A DNA stretch of 10,758 nucleotides from an uncultured Selenomonadaceae bacterium (GTDB lineage Bacteria; Bacillota; Negativicutes; Selenomonadales; Selenomonadaceae). Each line of letters opens with the position of its first letter. Positions within the stretch are counted from its first letter, which is position 1. Shown here in pieces: positions 1 through 6,027 of the stretch. A program made the position numbers and the translations under genes. A model generated the notes under the pieces. The model ran no database searches. It was not told the DNA's origin and saw nothing but the letters and a program-made list of their open reading frames with translations. The stretch lies in contig CALELM010000090.1 of assembly GCA_937902665.1 (NCBI GenBank), positions 1 to 10,758 on the forward strand, read 5' to 3'.

Positions 1-98
1 AATTTGCGTTTCAACGAAGCGGGAGATATGCTCACCGCTTGTTAAAATTTGATTTTCCCCACTTACAGCAAGCTGTTGAAGAAAAATCTTTAGCTTCA

Positions 99-2573
99 TT
101 ATTTTACAACGATATTAACGAGCTTCTTAGGAACGCAAATCACCTTGACGATCTGCTTTCCTGCTGTCAAAGACTTGACTCGCTCCTGTCCCATTGCAAT
201 TTTTTCCATTTCTGCACGATCCGTTCCTGCTGGAATTGTCAGCTTGTCACGCACCTTGCCGTTAATCTGAAGAACAATCTCGATTTCCTCAAGCACAGTT
301 GCAGCCTCTTCATGGGTCGGCCACTTTTGGCAATGGACGCTGCCCTTGGCAAAGAGGATTTCCCACAGCTCCTCCGTGATGTGCGGAGCAAACGGTGCCA
401 GCATACGAATGAGTGCCGAAGCAATCTCACGAACCAGTCCCGGATTCACTTCCTTGTCCTGGAACGCATAGAGCGCATTGACAAGCTCCATGACAGAACT
501 GATGGCCGTATTGAACATGAATCTGTCACGCACGTCCTCCGTTACCTTCTTTATCGTAGCATGAAGCACACGGCGAAGATCCTTTTCTTCCTTCGTCAAT
601 GCACTGGTATCATAGGCATCGGGTGCTTTCTTGATGACATCCTCAAAATGATCCAGAATACGCCAAACACGCCCAAGGAAACGGAACGCTCCTTCCACGC
701 CCTGATCGCTCCATTCCAAATCGCGATCCACAGGTGCAGCAAAAAGAATGAAAAGACGTGCCGTATCCGCGCCGTACTTTGCAATGATTTCCTCCGGAGA
801 AACGACATTCCCCTTCGACTTCGACATCTTGGCGCCGTCCTTGATGACCATGCCTTGCGTCAAGAGATTCTTGAACGGCTCATCAAAGTCAACCAATCCT
901 GCATCCTTCAAGACCTTCGTAAAGAAACGGGAATACAGGAGGTGAAGAATCGCATGCTCAATGCCGCCAATATACTGATCCACAGGTGCCCAGTAATTAA
1001 CCTTGTCCTTGGCAAATGGTGCTTCCGCATTCTTCGGGTCCGTATAACGAAGGAAATACCACGAGGAGCAAATAAAGGTATCCATGGTATCCGTTTCCCG
1101 TTTTGCGTCTGCACCGCATTTCGGGCACTTGCAATTTACGAACTCCTCGCACTGTGCCAACGGAGAAACTGCTCCCTGCTCAAATTTGACATTTTCTGGA
1201 AGCCTTACGGGCAAATCTTTTTCCGGAACCAGTACCTCTCCGCAATGTGGGCAGTGAATTACCGGTATAGGCGCACCCCAGTAACGCTGGCGAGAAATCA
1301 GCCAATCACGCAAACGGTAGTTCACGCGGCGCTTGCCGAAGCCCTGTGCCTCTGCCTCGTCGATAATGCCTGCCATTGCCTTGTGCATTTCCATGCCAGT
1401 GAACTTTCCGGAATTGACCAGCACACCATCCTTTTCCACATAAGCTTCCGTCATTTCCTCAAGCTTCAATTCCTTGTCCTTGGGCTGAAGCGTCAAAATC
1501 TTGTCAATGCCGTATTTTGTTGCAAACATCCAGTCACGCTGGTCACCAGACGGCACGCCCATAACAGCACCCGTACCATACTCGGCCAGCACATAGTTCG
1601 TCACCCAAATCTGCACCTTGTTGCCATTAAATGGATTGATGCAGCAATAGCCCGTAAAAATGCCTTCCTTTTCCGACTCGCTGGAAGTACGCTCAATCTC
1701 TGACTGGCTGCGTGCCTTTTTGCAGAATTCCTTGATCGCATCTGCCTTTGGGTTGTTCTCGCAAATCTTTTCAATCAATGGATGCTCTGCGGCAAGAGCC
1801 AAGAACGTAATGCCGTATGCTGTATCGGGACGAGTTGTATAAACAGGAATCTTTTCTCCCAGTTCTGGAGCATCGAGCGTAAACTCCAAGCCTTCACTGC
1901 GGCCAATCCAGTTTTCCTGCATGGTCTTGACCCGTTCCGGCCAGCCCTCCAGCTTTTCCAAATCCTTCAAAAGAACATCTGCATATTCCGTAATCTTAAA
2001 GAACCACTGGGAAAGATCCTTCTTGTGAACCTCAGAATCACAACGCCAGCACTTTCCATCAATCACCTGCTCATTGGCGAGAACCGTTCCACAGGTGTCG
2101 CACCAATTAACGGATGCCTTTTTCTTGTAGGCAAGGCCTCTCTGATAAAAAAGCTCAAACAGCCACTGCGTCCACTTGTAATATTCCGGTGAGCAAGTAA
2201 TCGCTTCGCGCTCCCAGTCATAGGACAGACCCATCTCATCCTGCTGGCGCTTCATGTTCTCAATATTGCTGTAAGTCCAGTCAGACGGCCTTACCCCATG
2301 CTTGATTGCCGCATTTTCCGCTGGCATGCCAAAGGAATCAAACCCCATCGGATGAAGCACATTAAAGCCTTCCATTGTCTTGTAACGTGCCATGACATCA
2401 CCAATGGAATAGTTCCGAACATGCCCCATGTGAAGCTTCCCGGACGGGTAAGGAAACATCTCCAGTGCATAGTACTTCGGGCGGCTCTCCTCCATCTCCG
2501 TCCTGTAAACGTCCCCTTCCTTCCATTTCTTCTGCCATTTCTTCTCAATAACTTCCGGCGTATATTTTTCCAT
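99..2573 (-). CDS. leuS: Leucyl-tRNA synthetase (LeuRS), class Ia
   Basis: Cytoplasmic enzyme that charges tRNA-Leu with leucine using ATP. At 824 residues it has the usual bacterial length. Visible landmarks are the class I HMGH signature (residues 48-51), a first cysteine cluster (C158, C161, C175, C178), the CP1 editing domain with its threonine-rich TTRPDT (246-251) and conserved Asp (D344), a second cysteine-rich insert (C441, C444, C481, C483, C486), KMSKS (582-586), a helical anticodon-binding domain (about 640-760) and the small C-terminal domain (about 765-824). The ATG is preceded by GGGGG with a 7-base gap, a modest ribosome binding site. One oddity: the residue before the editing Asp is Gly (VPSGDQRD), where LeuRS proteins I know have His. 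A terminator hairpin sits directly upstream, so expression is probably controlled by attenuation. Identity is certain from the combined motifs. Confidence 0.98.
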   Translation of the reverse strand: MEKYTPEVIEKKWQKKWKEGDVYRTEMEESRPKYYALEMFPYPSGKLHMGHVRNYSIGDVMARYKTMEGFNVLHPMGFDSFGMPAENAAIKHGVRPSDWTYSNIENMKRQQDEMGLSYDWEREAITCSPEYYKWTQWLFELFYQRGLAYKKKASVNWCDTCGTVLANEQVIDGKCWRCDSEVHKKDLSQWFFKITEYADVLLKDLEKLEGWPERVKTMQENWIGRSEGLEFTLDAPELGEKIPVYTTRPDTAYGITFLALAAEHPLIEKICENNPKADAIKEFCKKARSQSEIERTSSESEKEGIFTGYCCINPFNGNKVQIWVTNYVLAEYGTGAVMGVPSGDQRDWMFATKYGIDKILTLQPKDKELKLEEMTEAYVEKDGVLVNSGKFTGMEMHKAMAGIIDEAEAQGFGKRRVNYRLRDWLISRQRYWGAPIPVIHCPHCGEVLVPEKDLPVRLPENVKFEQGAVSPLAQCEEFVNCKCPKCGADAKRETDTMDTFICSSWYFLRYTDPKNAEAPFAKDKVNYWAPVDQYIGGIEHAILHLLYSRFFTKVLKDAGLVDFDEPFKNLLTQGMVIKDGAKMSKSKGNVVSPEEIIAKYGADTARLFILFAAPVDRDLEWSDQGVEGAFRFLGRVWRILDHFEDVIKKAPDAYDTSALTKEEKDLRRVLHATIKKVTEDVRDRFMFNTAISSVMELVNALYAFQDKEVNPGLVREIASALIRMLAPFAPHITEELWEILFAKGSVHCQKWPTHEEAATVLEEIEIVLQINGKVRDKLTIPAGTDRAEMEKIAMGQERVKSLTAGKQIVKVICVPKKLVNIVVK

Positions 2574-2585
2574 AAAATTACCCCC

Positions 2586-2623
2586 ATAAAATAAAAGTCC
2601 CTGACTGGAATCCAGTCAGGGAC
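2586..2623 (-). terminator. Attenuator-type terminator in the leuS leader
   Basis: A perfect 13-base inverted repeat (2611-2623 with 2597-2609, one base between, so about 11 pairs around a small loop) is followed on the minus strand by TTTTATTTTAT. The T tract runs straight into the GGGGG ribosome binding site of leuS at 2581-2585. No promoter can fit between this terminator and the leuS start at 2573, so leuS messages must read through it. This implies conditional termination rather than a simple end for the upstream gene. The hairpin and T tract are seen directly; the regulation is inferred. Confidence 0.85.
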
Positions 2624-2629
2624 AAAAAT

Positions 2630-2643
2630 CGCAGTACCTTCCA
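2630..2643 (-). promoter_or_regulatory. Degenerate T-box-like sequence before the leuS terminator
   Basis: Read on the minus strand, TGGAAGGTACTGCG resembles the T-box antiterminator consensus AGGGTGGNACCGCG. It matches at about 10 of 14 positions, counting N. It lies 6 bases upstream of a hairpin that opens GTCCCT, as T-box terminators often do. T-box leaders commonly control aminoacyl-tRNA synthetase genes in Firmicutes by sensing uncharged tRNA. Against it, the UGGN element that pairs with the tRNA end reads AGGU, and only 106 bases separate leuS from the preceding gene, so a normal specifier stem would have to overlap that gene. It may be a decayed or unusual T-box, or chance. Confidence 0.35.
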
Positions 2644-2679
2644 AAGTCCACTTGACCGTATGCAACAGGATAACCTTTC

Positions 2680-3138
2680 CTACTGCCGATTGCGATGCGC
2701 CAAGACACGAATAACCTTAGCACCCGTGTTATGAATCTTGCGCAGCGGCGCCACGCTGGTCTTGGTTTTGGGCTTAATTTCTCTTTCCTTTCCAAAATCC
2801 CCACGTTTCAGAAGCGTTGCCTTCGTCTTGTCTGGCTGAAAGAACTTTTGGAGCGACCGATAAATGCCCTCCGGCTCCGCATTTTCTTCACAAAGGAAAA
2901 TATCCAACGCTACATAGCGAAGCTCCGCAAAAGCATGTACCGCCGCATGCCCTCCTTGAAAGGACACCATAGCAAACAACTCCTGCCCATCTGCCGCTTG
3001 CTCCATGACATCCATATTCTGGTATCCCTGCTGCTCTACTGCCTTTCCAAGAGCATCCCTGATGGCTTCCATATCCTGCAGCTTGCTTGATTTGCAATTA
3101 TAAAGATCCACTGTCAGATGACGTGCCAGTATCTTCAC
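2680..3138 (-). CDS. S-adenosylmethionine decarboxylase-like protein lacking the pyruvoyl serine
   Basis: The 152-residue protein has the prokaryotic SpeD fold signature: HLTVDLYNC near the N-terminus, a GHAAVHAF segment at the processing site, and YVALDIFLCEE. In active SpeD the precursor cuts itself at the Ser of an ESHxxxHT motif, and that Ser becomes the pyruvoyl cofactor. Here the site reads GGHAAVH, so residue 63 is Gly. His68 and Cys83, which match the catalytic His and Cys of Thermotoga SpeD (Ser63, His68, Cys83), are kept. Self-processing by the known mechanism therefore looks impossible. A basic tail of about 35 residues (roughly 118-152) exceeds the usual 120-130 residue length. 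No spermidine synthase gene is adjacent. The GTG start follows AAAGGAG (11-base gap) and GAGG (6-base gap). It could be a non-catalytic paralogue or do other chemistry; no gene symbol is given because activity is doubtful. Confidence 0.85.
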   Translation of the reverse strand: MKILARHLTVDLYNCKSSKLQDMEAIRDALGKAVEQQGYQNMDVMEQAADGQELFAMVSFQGGHAAVHAFAELRYVALDIFLCEENAEPEGIYRSLQKFFQPDKTKATLLKRGDFGKEREIKPKTKTSVAPLRKIHNTGAKVIRVLAHRNRQ

Positions 3139-3178
3139 GAAAAACCTCGCTCCTTTTCAACAAAATTCCCTACTAAAC

Positions 3179-3207
3179 ATTAAAACATAAACAGAAAACA
3201 CTGTCCA
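3179..3207 (-). promoter_or_regulatory. Sigma-70-type promoter of the SpeD-like gene
   Basis: On the minus strand, TGGACA (3207-3202) and TTTAAT (3184-3179) are separated by exactly 17 bases. Each box matches consensus at 5 of 6 positions. The expected start of transcription near 3172 gives a leader of about 35 bases before the GTG start. The box sits after the end of glmS, so the SpeD-like gene can be transcribed separately. leuS may share this promoter, since no other was identified for it. Confidence 0.65.
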
Positions 3208-3256
3208 GCATTTTCTAAAGCATCTCAGCACAATCTGCCAAAACAAAACGCAACGG

Positions 3257-3289
3257 AAAAAAGAACAAGTTTTTCGCAAGAACTGTTTT
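3257..3289 (-). terminator. Possible weak terminator after glmS
   Basis: Directly after the glmS stop, AACAGTT (3287-3281) can pair with AACTTGTT (3271-3264), with one bulged T and a 9-base loop. A run of six T follows (3262-3257). The stem is short and AT-rich, so termination may be partial. The T run and position just after the stop codon support the call. Confidence 0.45.
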
Positions 3290-5119
3290 TTACTCCACGG
3301 TAACGGATTTTGCAAGGTTACGCGGCTTGTCCACATCACAGCCACGAGTAATCGCTGCAAAGTACGCCAAGAGCTGGAGCGGCACAACCGTCAAAAGCGG
3401 AATCAAAAGCTCGTCCGTTTCCGGAACCTTGATGACATGATCTACATACTTCTCAAGCTCATCATCACCTTCTGCTGCCACACCAATGACAACCGCATCC
3501 CGTGCCTTGACCTCCTTGATGTTGGAAAGCGTTTTCTCATAAACCGACTTCTGGGTTGCAAGCGCAATAACGGGAACACCCTCAGAAATCAGTGCCAAGG
3601 TACCATGCTTGAGCTCGCCTGCCGCATAAGCCTCCGCATGAATATAGGAAATCTCCTTGAGCTTCAGGGAGCCTTCCAATGCAACGAAATAATCCAGCGC
3701 ACGACCTATGTAGAACACGTCCTCATTGAATCCATATTGCTTTGCAAACGTCTTGATTGGCTCAACATCCGTCAAAATCTCGCTGACCTGTGCCGGAAGA
3801 TTCTTGAGCATGCCAATCAATTCCTTGATGCGTTCCTCCGACTGGGACTTCTTGATCTGTGCCATATAGAGCGCCAGCATGAAAAAGAGAATCAACTGCG
3901 TCGTATATGCCTTCGTCGAAGCTACAGCAATCTCAGGGCCAGCCCACGTATAGAGTACCTGATCTGCCTCACGGGCAATGGAAGAACCCACTACGTTTGT
4001 AATTGCCAACGTCTTTGCCCCAAGCCTCTTGGACTCCTTGAGAGCAGCCAGCGTATCGCTCGTTTCACCAGATTGGGAAACTACAATCAAAAGCGTATTT
4101 TCATCCACAATCGGCTGACGATAACGGAACTCAGAAGCAACGTCCACCTCTACCATGACCCGTGCAAGCTTCTCGATATAGAATTTGCCCACCATGCCCG
4201 CATGATATGCCGTACCGCAGGCAACAATGTAAATCTTGTTGAAGGAATTCAGATATGCTGCATCCCACTTCAACTCATCCATGACGATGGAAAAACCATC
4301 CTTGCTGATTCGCTGGCTCATGGTATCCTTGACAGCCTTCGGCTGCTCATGAATTTCCTTGAGCATGAAATGCTCATAGCCGCCCTTTTCTGCCGCCTCC
4401 GCATTCCAGTTGACCTGAAATACCTTCTTATTTATGGGCTCACCCTGACGATTCGTAACCGCAATCGAATCCTTCTTGACCACAGCGACCTCACCATCGT
4501 TCATAATGAACGTGCGTCTCGTACGCTGAATAATCGCAGGAATATCCGATGCAATAAAGTTTTCTCCTTCGCCCAGCCCGATAACCAGAGGATTATCCTG
4601 CTTCGTGCAAATCAGAAGATCTGGCTGCTTCTTGGACATGAACACAAGGGAATACGATCCTTCGATACGATGAAGCACCTCACGGACGGAAGCCTCGAAA
4701 TCCCCGTTGTACACCTCTTCCAAAAGGTGGGCGACAACCTCAGTATCCGTCTCAGACTTGAACTCATGCCCCAGCTCTATCAGCTCTTCCTTCAAGGACA
4801 AATAATTCTCGATAATCCCATTGTGAACTACAACAAAATCACCTGTGCAGTCCGTATGCGGGTGCGAATTGCGATCGGACGGGCGACCATGCGTAGCCCA
4901 GCGAGTATGCCCAATACCCAAAGTCCCCTCCGGCATATCCTCCGAAATCTTGTCACGCAGTGCGGCCAAGCGTCCCACGCTCTTTTCCACACGAATCCTG
5001 TTCCCGTCATAAATAGCAATTCCTGCGGAATCATAACCGCGATACTCCAGCTTGGAAAGACCTTCCAGCAAAAAATCCACGGCACGCCTATTTCCAATAT
5101 AACCAACAATACCACACAT
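3290..5119 (-). CDS. glmS: Glutamine-fructose-6-phosphate aminotransferase (glucosamine-6-phosphate synthase)
   Basis: Makes glucosamine-6-phosphate from fructose-6-phosphate and glutamine, the first committed step towards UDP-GlcNAc for peptidoglycan (and lipopolysaccharide in diderms). The 609-residue protein starts MCGIVGYIG, with Cys2 becoming the N-terminal nucleophile of the glutaminase domain after Met removal. HTRWATHG (71-78) belongs to the same domain. Two sugar-isomerase (SIS) domains follow, with SQSGET (348-353), KLKEIS around E489, LKHG with H505, and the classic C-terminus NLAKSVTVE carrying K604. The frame stays open upstream to 5425, but the start is the ATG at 5119: Cys2 must be next to the initiator Met, GGAGGG sits 9 bases ahead, and the upstream part is the ribozyme. 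Expression should be repressed by its product, glucosamine-6-phosphate, through that ribozyme. Confidence 0.98.
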   Translation of the reverse strand: MCGIVGYIGNRRAVDFLLEGLSKLEYRGYDSAGIAIYDGNRIRVEKSVGRLAALRDKISEDMPEGTLGIGHTRWATHGRPSDRNSHPHTDCTGDFVVVHNGIIENYLSLKEELIELGHEFKSETDTEVVAHLLEEVYNGDFEASVREVLHRIEGSYSLVFMSKKQPDLLICTKQDNPLVIGLGEGENFIASDIPAIIQRTRRTFIMNDGEVAVVKKDSIAVTNRQGEPINKKVFQVNWNAEAAEKGGYEHFMLKEIHEQPKAVKDTMSQRISKDGFSIVMDELKWDAAYLNSFNKIYIVACGTAYHAGMVGKFYIEKLARVMVEVDVASEFRYRQPIVDENTLLIVVSQSGETSDTLAALKESKRLGAKTLAITNVVGSSIAREADQVLYTWAGPEIAVASTKAYTTQLILFFMLALYMAQIKKSQSEERIKELIGMLKNLPAQVSEILTDVEPIKTFAKQYGFNEDVFYIGRALDYFVALEGSLKLKEISYIHAEAYAAGELKHGTLALISEGVPVIALATQKSVYEKTLSNIKEVKARDAVVIGVAAEGDDELEKYVDHVIKVPETDELLIPLLTVVPLQLLAYFAAITRGCDVDKPRNLAKSVTVE

Positions 5120-5169
5120 AATGTAGAACCCTCCATATACAACTATTTTGTTTTCAAGGTTCCTGCTGC

Positions 5170-5192
5170 AATGAGCGCTCCTGCGCCTCATT
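5170..5192 (-). promoter_or_regulatory. Hairpin between the glmS ribozyme and the glmS ribosome binding site
   Basis: The minus-strand segment AATGAGGCGC-AGGA-GCGCTCATT folds into a 9-pair stem with one bulged G and a four-base loop. It lies just after the 3' end of the ribozyme and about 35 bases before the GGAGGG ribosome binding site. No T tract follows, so it is not a terminator. It may insulate the ribozyme fold or stabilise the cleaved message; this role is inference. Confidence 0.5.
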
Positions 5193-5342
5193 CTGTCCGC
5201 CGCCCGCTTTGTCCCCAAAATCACTCTTGGGATTTGACAGGCATCTTTCGACCGAACCAGCCGAGAGGCATCCGCTGACCATTTCGACAACCTCTTCCTC
5301 GTCCTCTCAGGGCGTTCCGTTCCGCCACTGAGAACCAGCGCT
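5191..5342 (-). ncRNA. glmS self-cleaving ribozyme (glucosamine-6-phosphate riboswitch)
   Basis: This ribozyme in the 5' leader of glmS cuts its own message when glucosamine-6-phosphate binds as a cofactor, lowering GlmS synthesis. On the minus strand the order of conserved blocks matches the Bacillus subtilis element: A|GCGC at the cleavage site (between 5342 and 5341), a P1 hairpin TCTCAG...CTGAGA, then GACGAGGA, GAGGTT, TCGAA, GCGGATGCCTC and CGGCTG. A P3 stem, a P4 hairpin TCCCAA...TTGGGGA and ACAAAG follow. The pseudoknot strand CGCTG next to the cut pairs with CAGCG further on, while Bacillus uses a different CGCC/GGCG pair, so the pairing is preserved by base changes. The 3' limit is approximate, set where GACAG closes an outer stem with CTGTC. 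Confidence 0.96.
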
Positions 5343-5357
5343 AAGGCATTCTGCCTT
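5343..5357 (-). promoter_or_regulatory. Hairpin immediately upstream of the ribozyme cleavage site
   Basis: AAGGCA and TGCCTT form a perfect six-pair stem with a GAA loop. It ends exactly one base before the scissile A at 5342. Only the -1 base upstream of the cut is normally needed for catalysis, so this stem may keep the long leader from misfolding into the core, or cap the released 5' fragment. The structure is seen; the role is inferred. Confidence 0.5.
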
Positions 5358-5436
5358 TTCCGTAAAAACAAACTCCTTTCCTTCCCCGCAACAGGAAATT
5401 CGAGGGAAAACCTTGCTGAATCCACAGCACAAACGT

Positions 5437-5465
5437 ATTGTAGCCTATGGAATCAAATAAGTCAA
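5437..5465 (-). promoter_or_regulatory. Sigma-70-type promoter of glmS
   Basis: TTGACT (5465-5460) and TACAAT (5442-5437) are 17 bases apart on the minus strand, each 5 of 6 to consensus with ideal spacing. Transcription would start near 5430. The untranslated leader would then be about 310 bases, with roughly 90 bases before the ribozyme cut. It lies 66 bases after the stop of the preceding small gene, so glmS forms its own unit. In the 411-base gap 5120-5530, this promoter, the ribozyme and two hairpins are the only elements I recognise. Confidence 0.85.
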
Positions 5466-5530
5466 CCACAGCTAGCAGAAACAAGCAAGGTTATTTTACA
5501 AAAACATCCAAGCACCCTACGAACCTGTCA

Positions 5531-5956
5531 TCATCCCAGCATGCCGAGCAAGTCATCTGCTATGCTTCTTTTCGCAACTAGCTTCGTTGCGCATTCAGGA
5601 GACAACGTACCATCCGATTCTGATAGTTTCGGCATAGCAGCATAATCCAGCTCCCAATGCATCCGCGGCGACTGCGTATAGCGGCTTTCTATCTTGCCTT
5701 CCACATATTTCGTTACTTGAATGCTTCCGTCTGGCATGATGCGGCGAATGATTTCCGTAACCTCTCTCTGCTCCTTCAGCTGCTTAAGTTCCTTTTTTAT
5801 CTTGTCCATCTTTTTTGTCGTTTCATCCAACGAATCGATTCTCTCATTCAGGAGATTCTTGAAATCCTCTGCAACGGATTCTTTTTTGCTCGCTTTGGCA
5901 GTGCTTTTTCCCGTTCCCACAGCAAGCATCGCATCTACTTTCACTGGCATAACCAC
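5531..5956 (-). CDS. Small coiled-coil protein of unknown function
   Basis: I do not recognise this 141-residue protein. The N-terminus (1-28) is low in complexity, rich in Ala, Lys, Ser and Thr. Residues about 30-66 are highly charged with Leu, Ile and Met spacing typical of a coiled coil (NLLNERIDSLDETTKKM, then a Lys/Glu-rich stretch). A compact segment follows (about 67-108: IIRRIMPDGSIQVTKYVEG and WELDYAAMP), then a C-terminal helix-like SIADDLLGMLG. No signal peptide or membrane segment is evident. AAGGAG lies 6 bases before GTG at 5956, which favours this start over the ATG at 5950, where the gap is 12. It begins 71 bases after the phosphatase gene with no clear terminator between, so they may be cotranscribed. 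Coding is supported by the ribosome binding site and by filling the space between two genes; function is unknown. Confidence 0.75.
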   Translation of the reverse strand: MVMPVKVDAMLAVGTGKSTAKASKKESVAEDFKNLLNERIDSLDETTKKMDKIKKELKQLKEQREVTEIIRRIMPDGSIQVTKYVEGKIESRYTQSPRMHWELDYAAMPKLSESDGTLSPECATKLVAKRSIADDLLGMLG

Positions 5957-6027
5957 ATCACGCTCCTTCTCTCTGTATTATCGATGGAACTCCCCTGTTC
6001 CTTAAAACAGCTTCTCGAAGCATTTTC

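Noticed and set aside
39..1703. A 554-codon open frame on the plus strand opposite leuS.
   Set aside because: It mirrors the codon pattern of leuS, gives a composition unlike a folded protein (rich in His, Arg, Leu, Cys), lacks a ribosome binding site and overlaps a certain gene over its whole length.
2735..2755. A second T-box-like match (AGCGTGGCGCCGCT on the minus strand) within the SpeD-like gene.
   Set aside because: It matches the T-box consensus at most positions but lies in an open coding frame, is not followed by a terminator in the right place, and may be chance in GC-rich codons. It was not used as a feature, though a covariance-model search should include it.
3437..5278. A 613-codon open frame on the plus strand opposite glmS and its ribozyme.
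   Set aside because: Remarkably long, but fully antisense to glmS, with no family motifs and no ribosome binding site. It also crosses the ribozyme, as expected for a chance open frame opposite a biased codon pattern.
5120..5425. N-terminal extension of GlmS encoded upstream of MCGIVGYIG.
   Set aside because: The DNA is the ribozyme and leader. GlmS needs Cys2 directly after the initiator Met, and GGAGGG precedes the ATG at 5119.
5961..6026. Possible terminator or promoter between the phosphatase gene and the small coiled-coil gene (GCTT-CGAG-AAGC followed by TTTT; GATAAT further on).
   Set aside because: The stem has only four firm pairs and the GATAAT box lacks a -35 partner; neither is strong enough to split the two genes into separate units.
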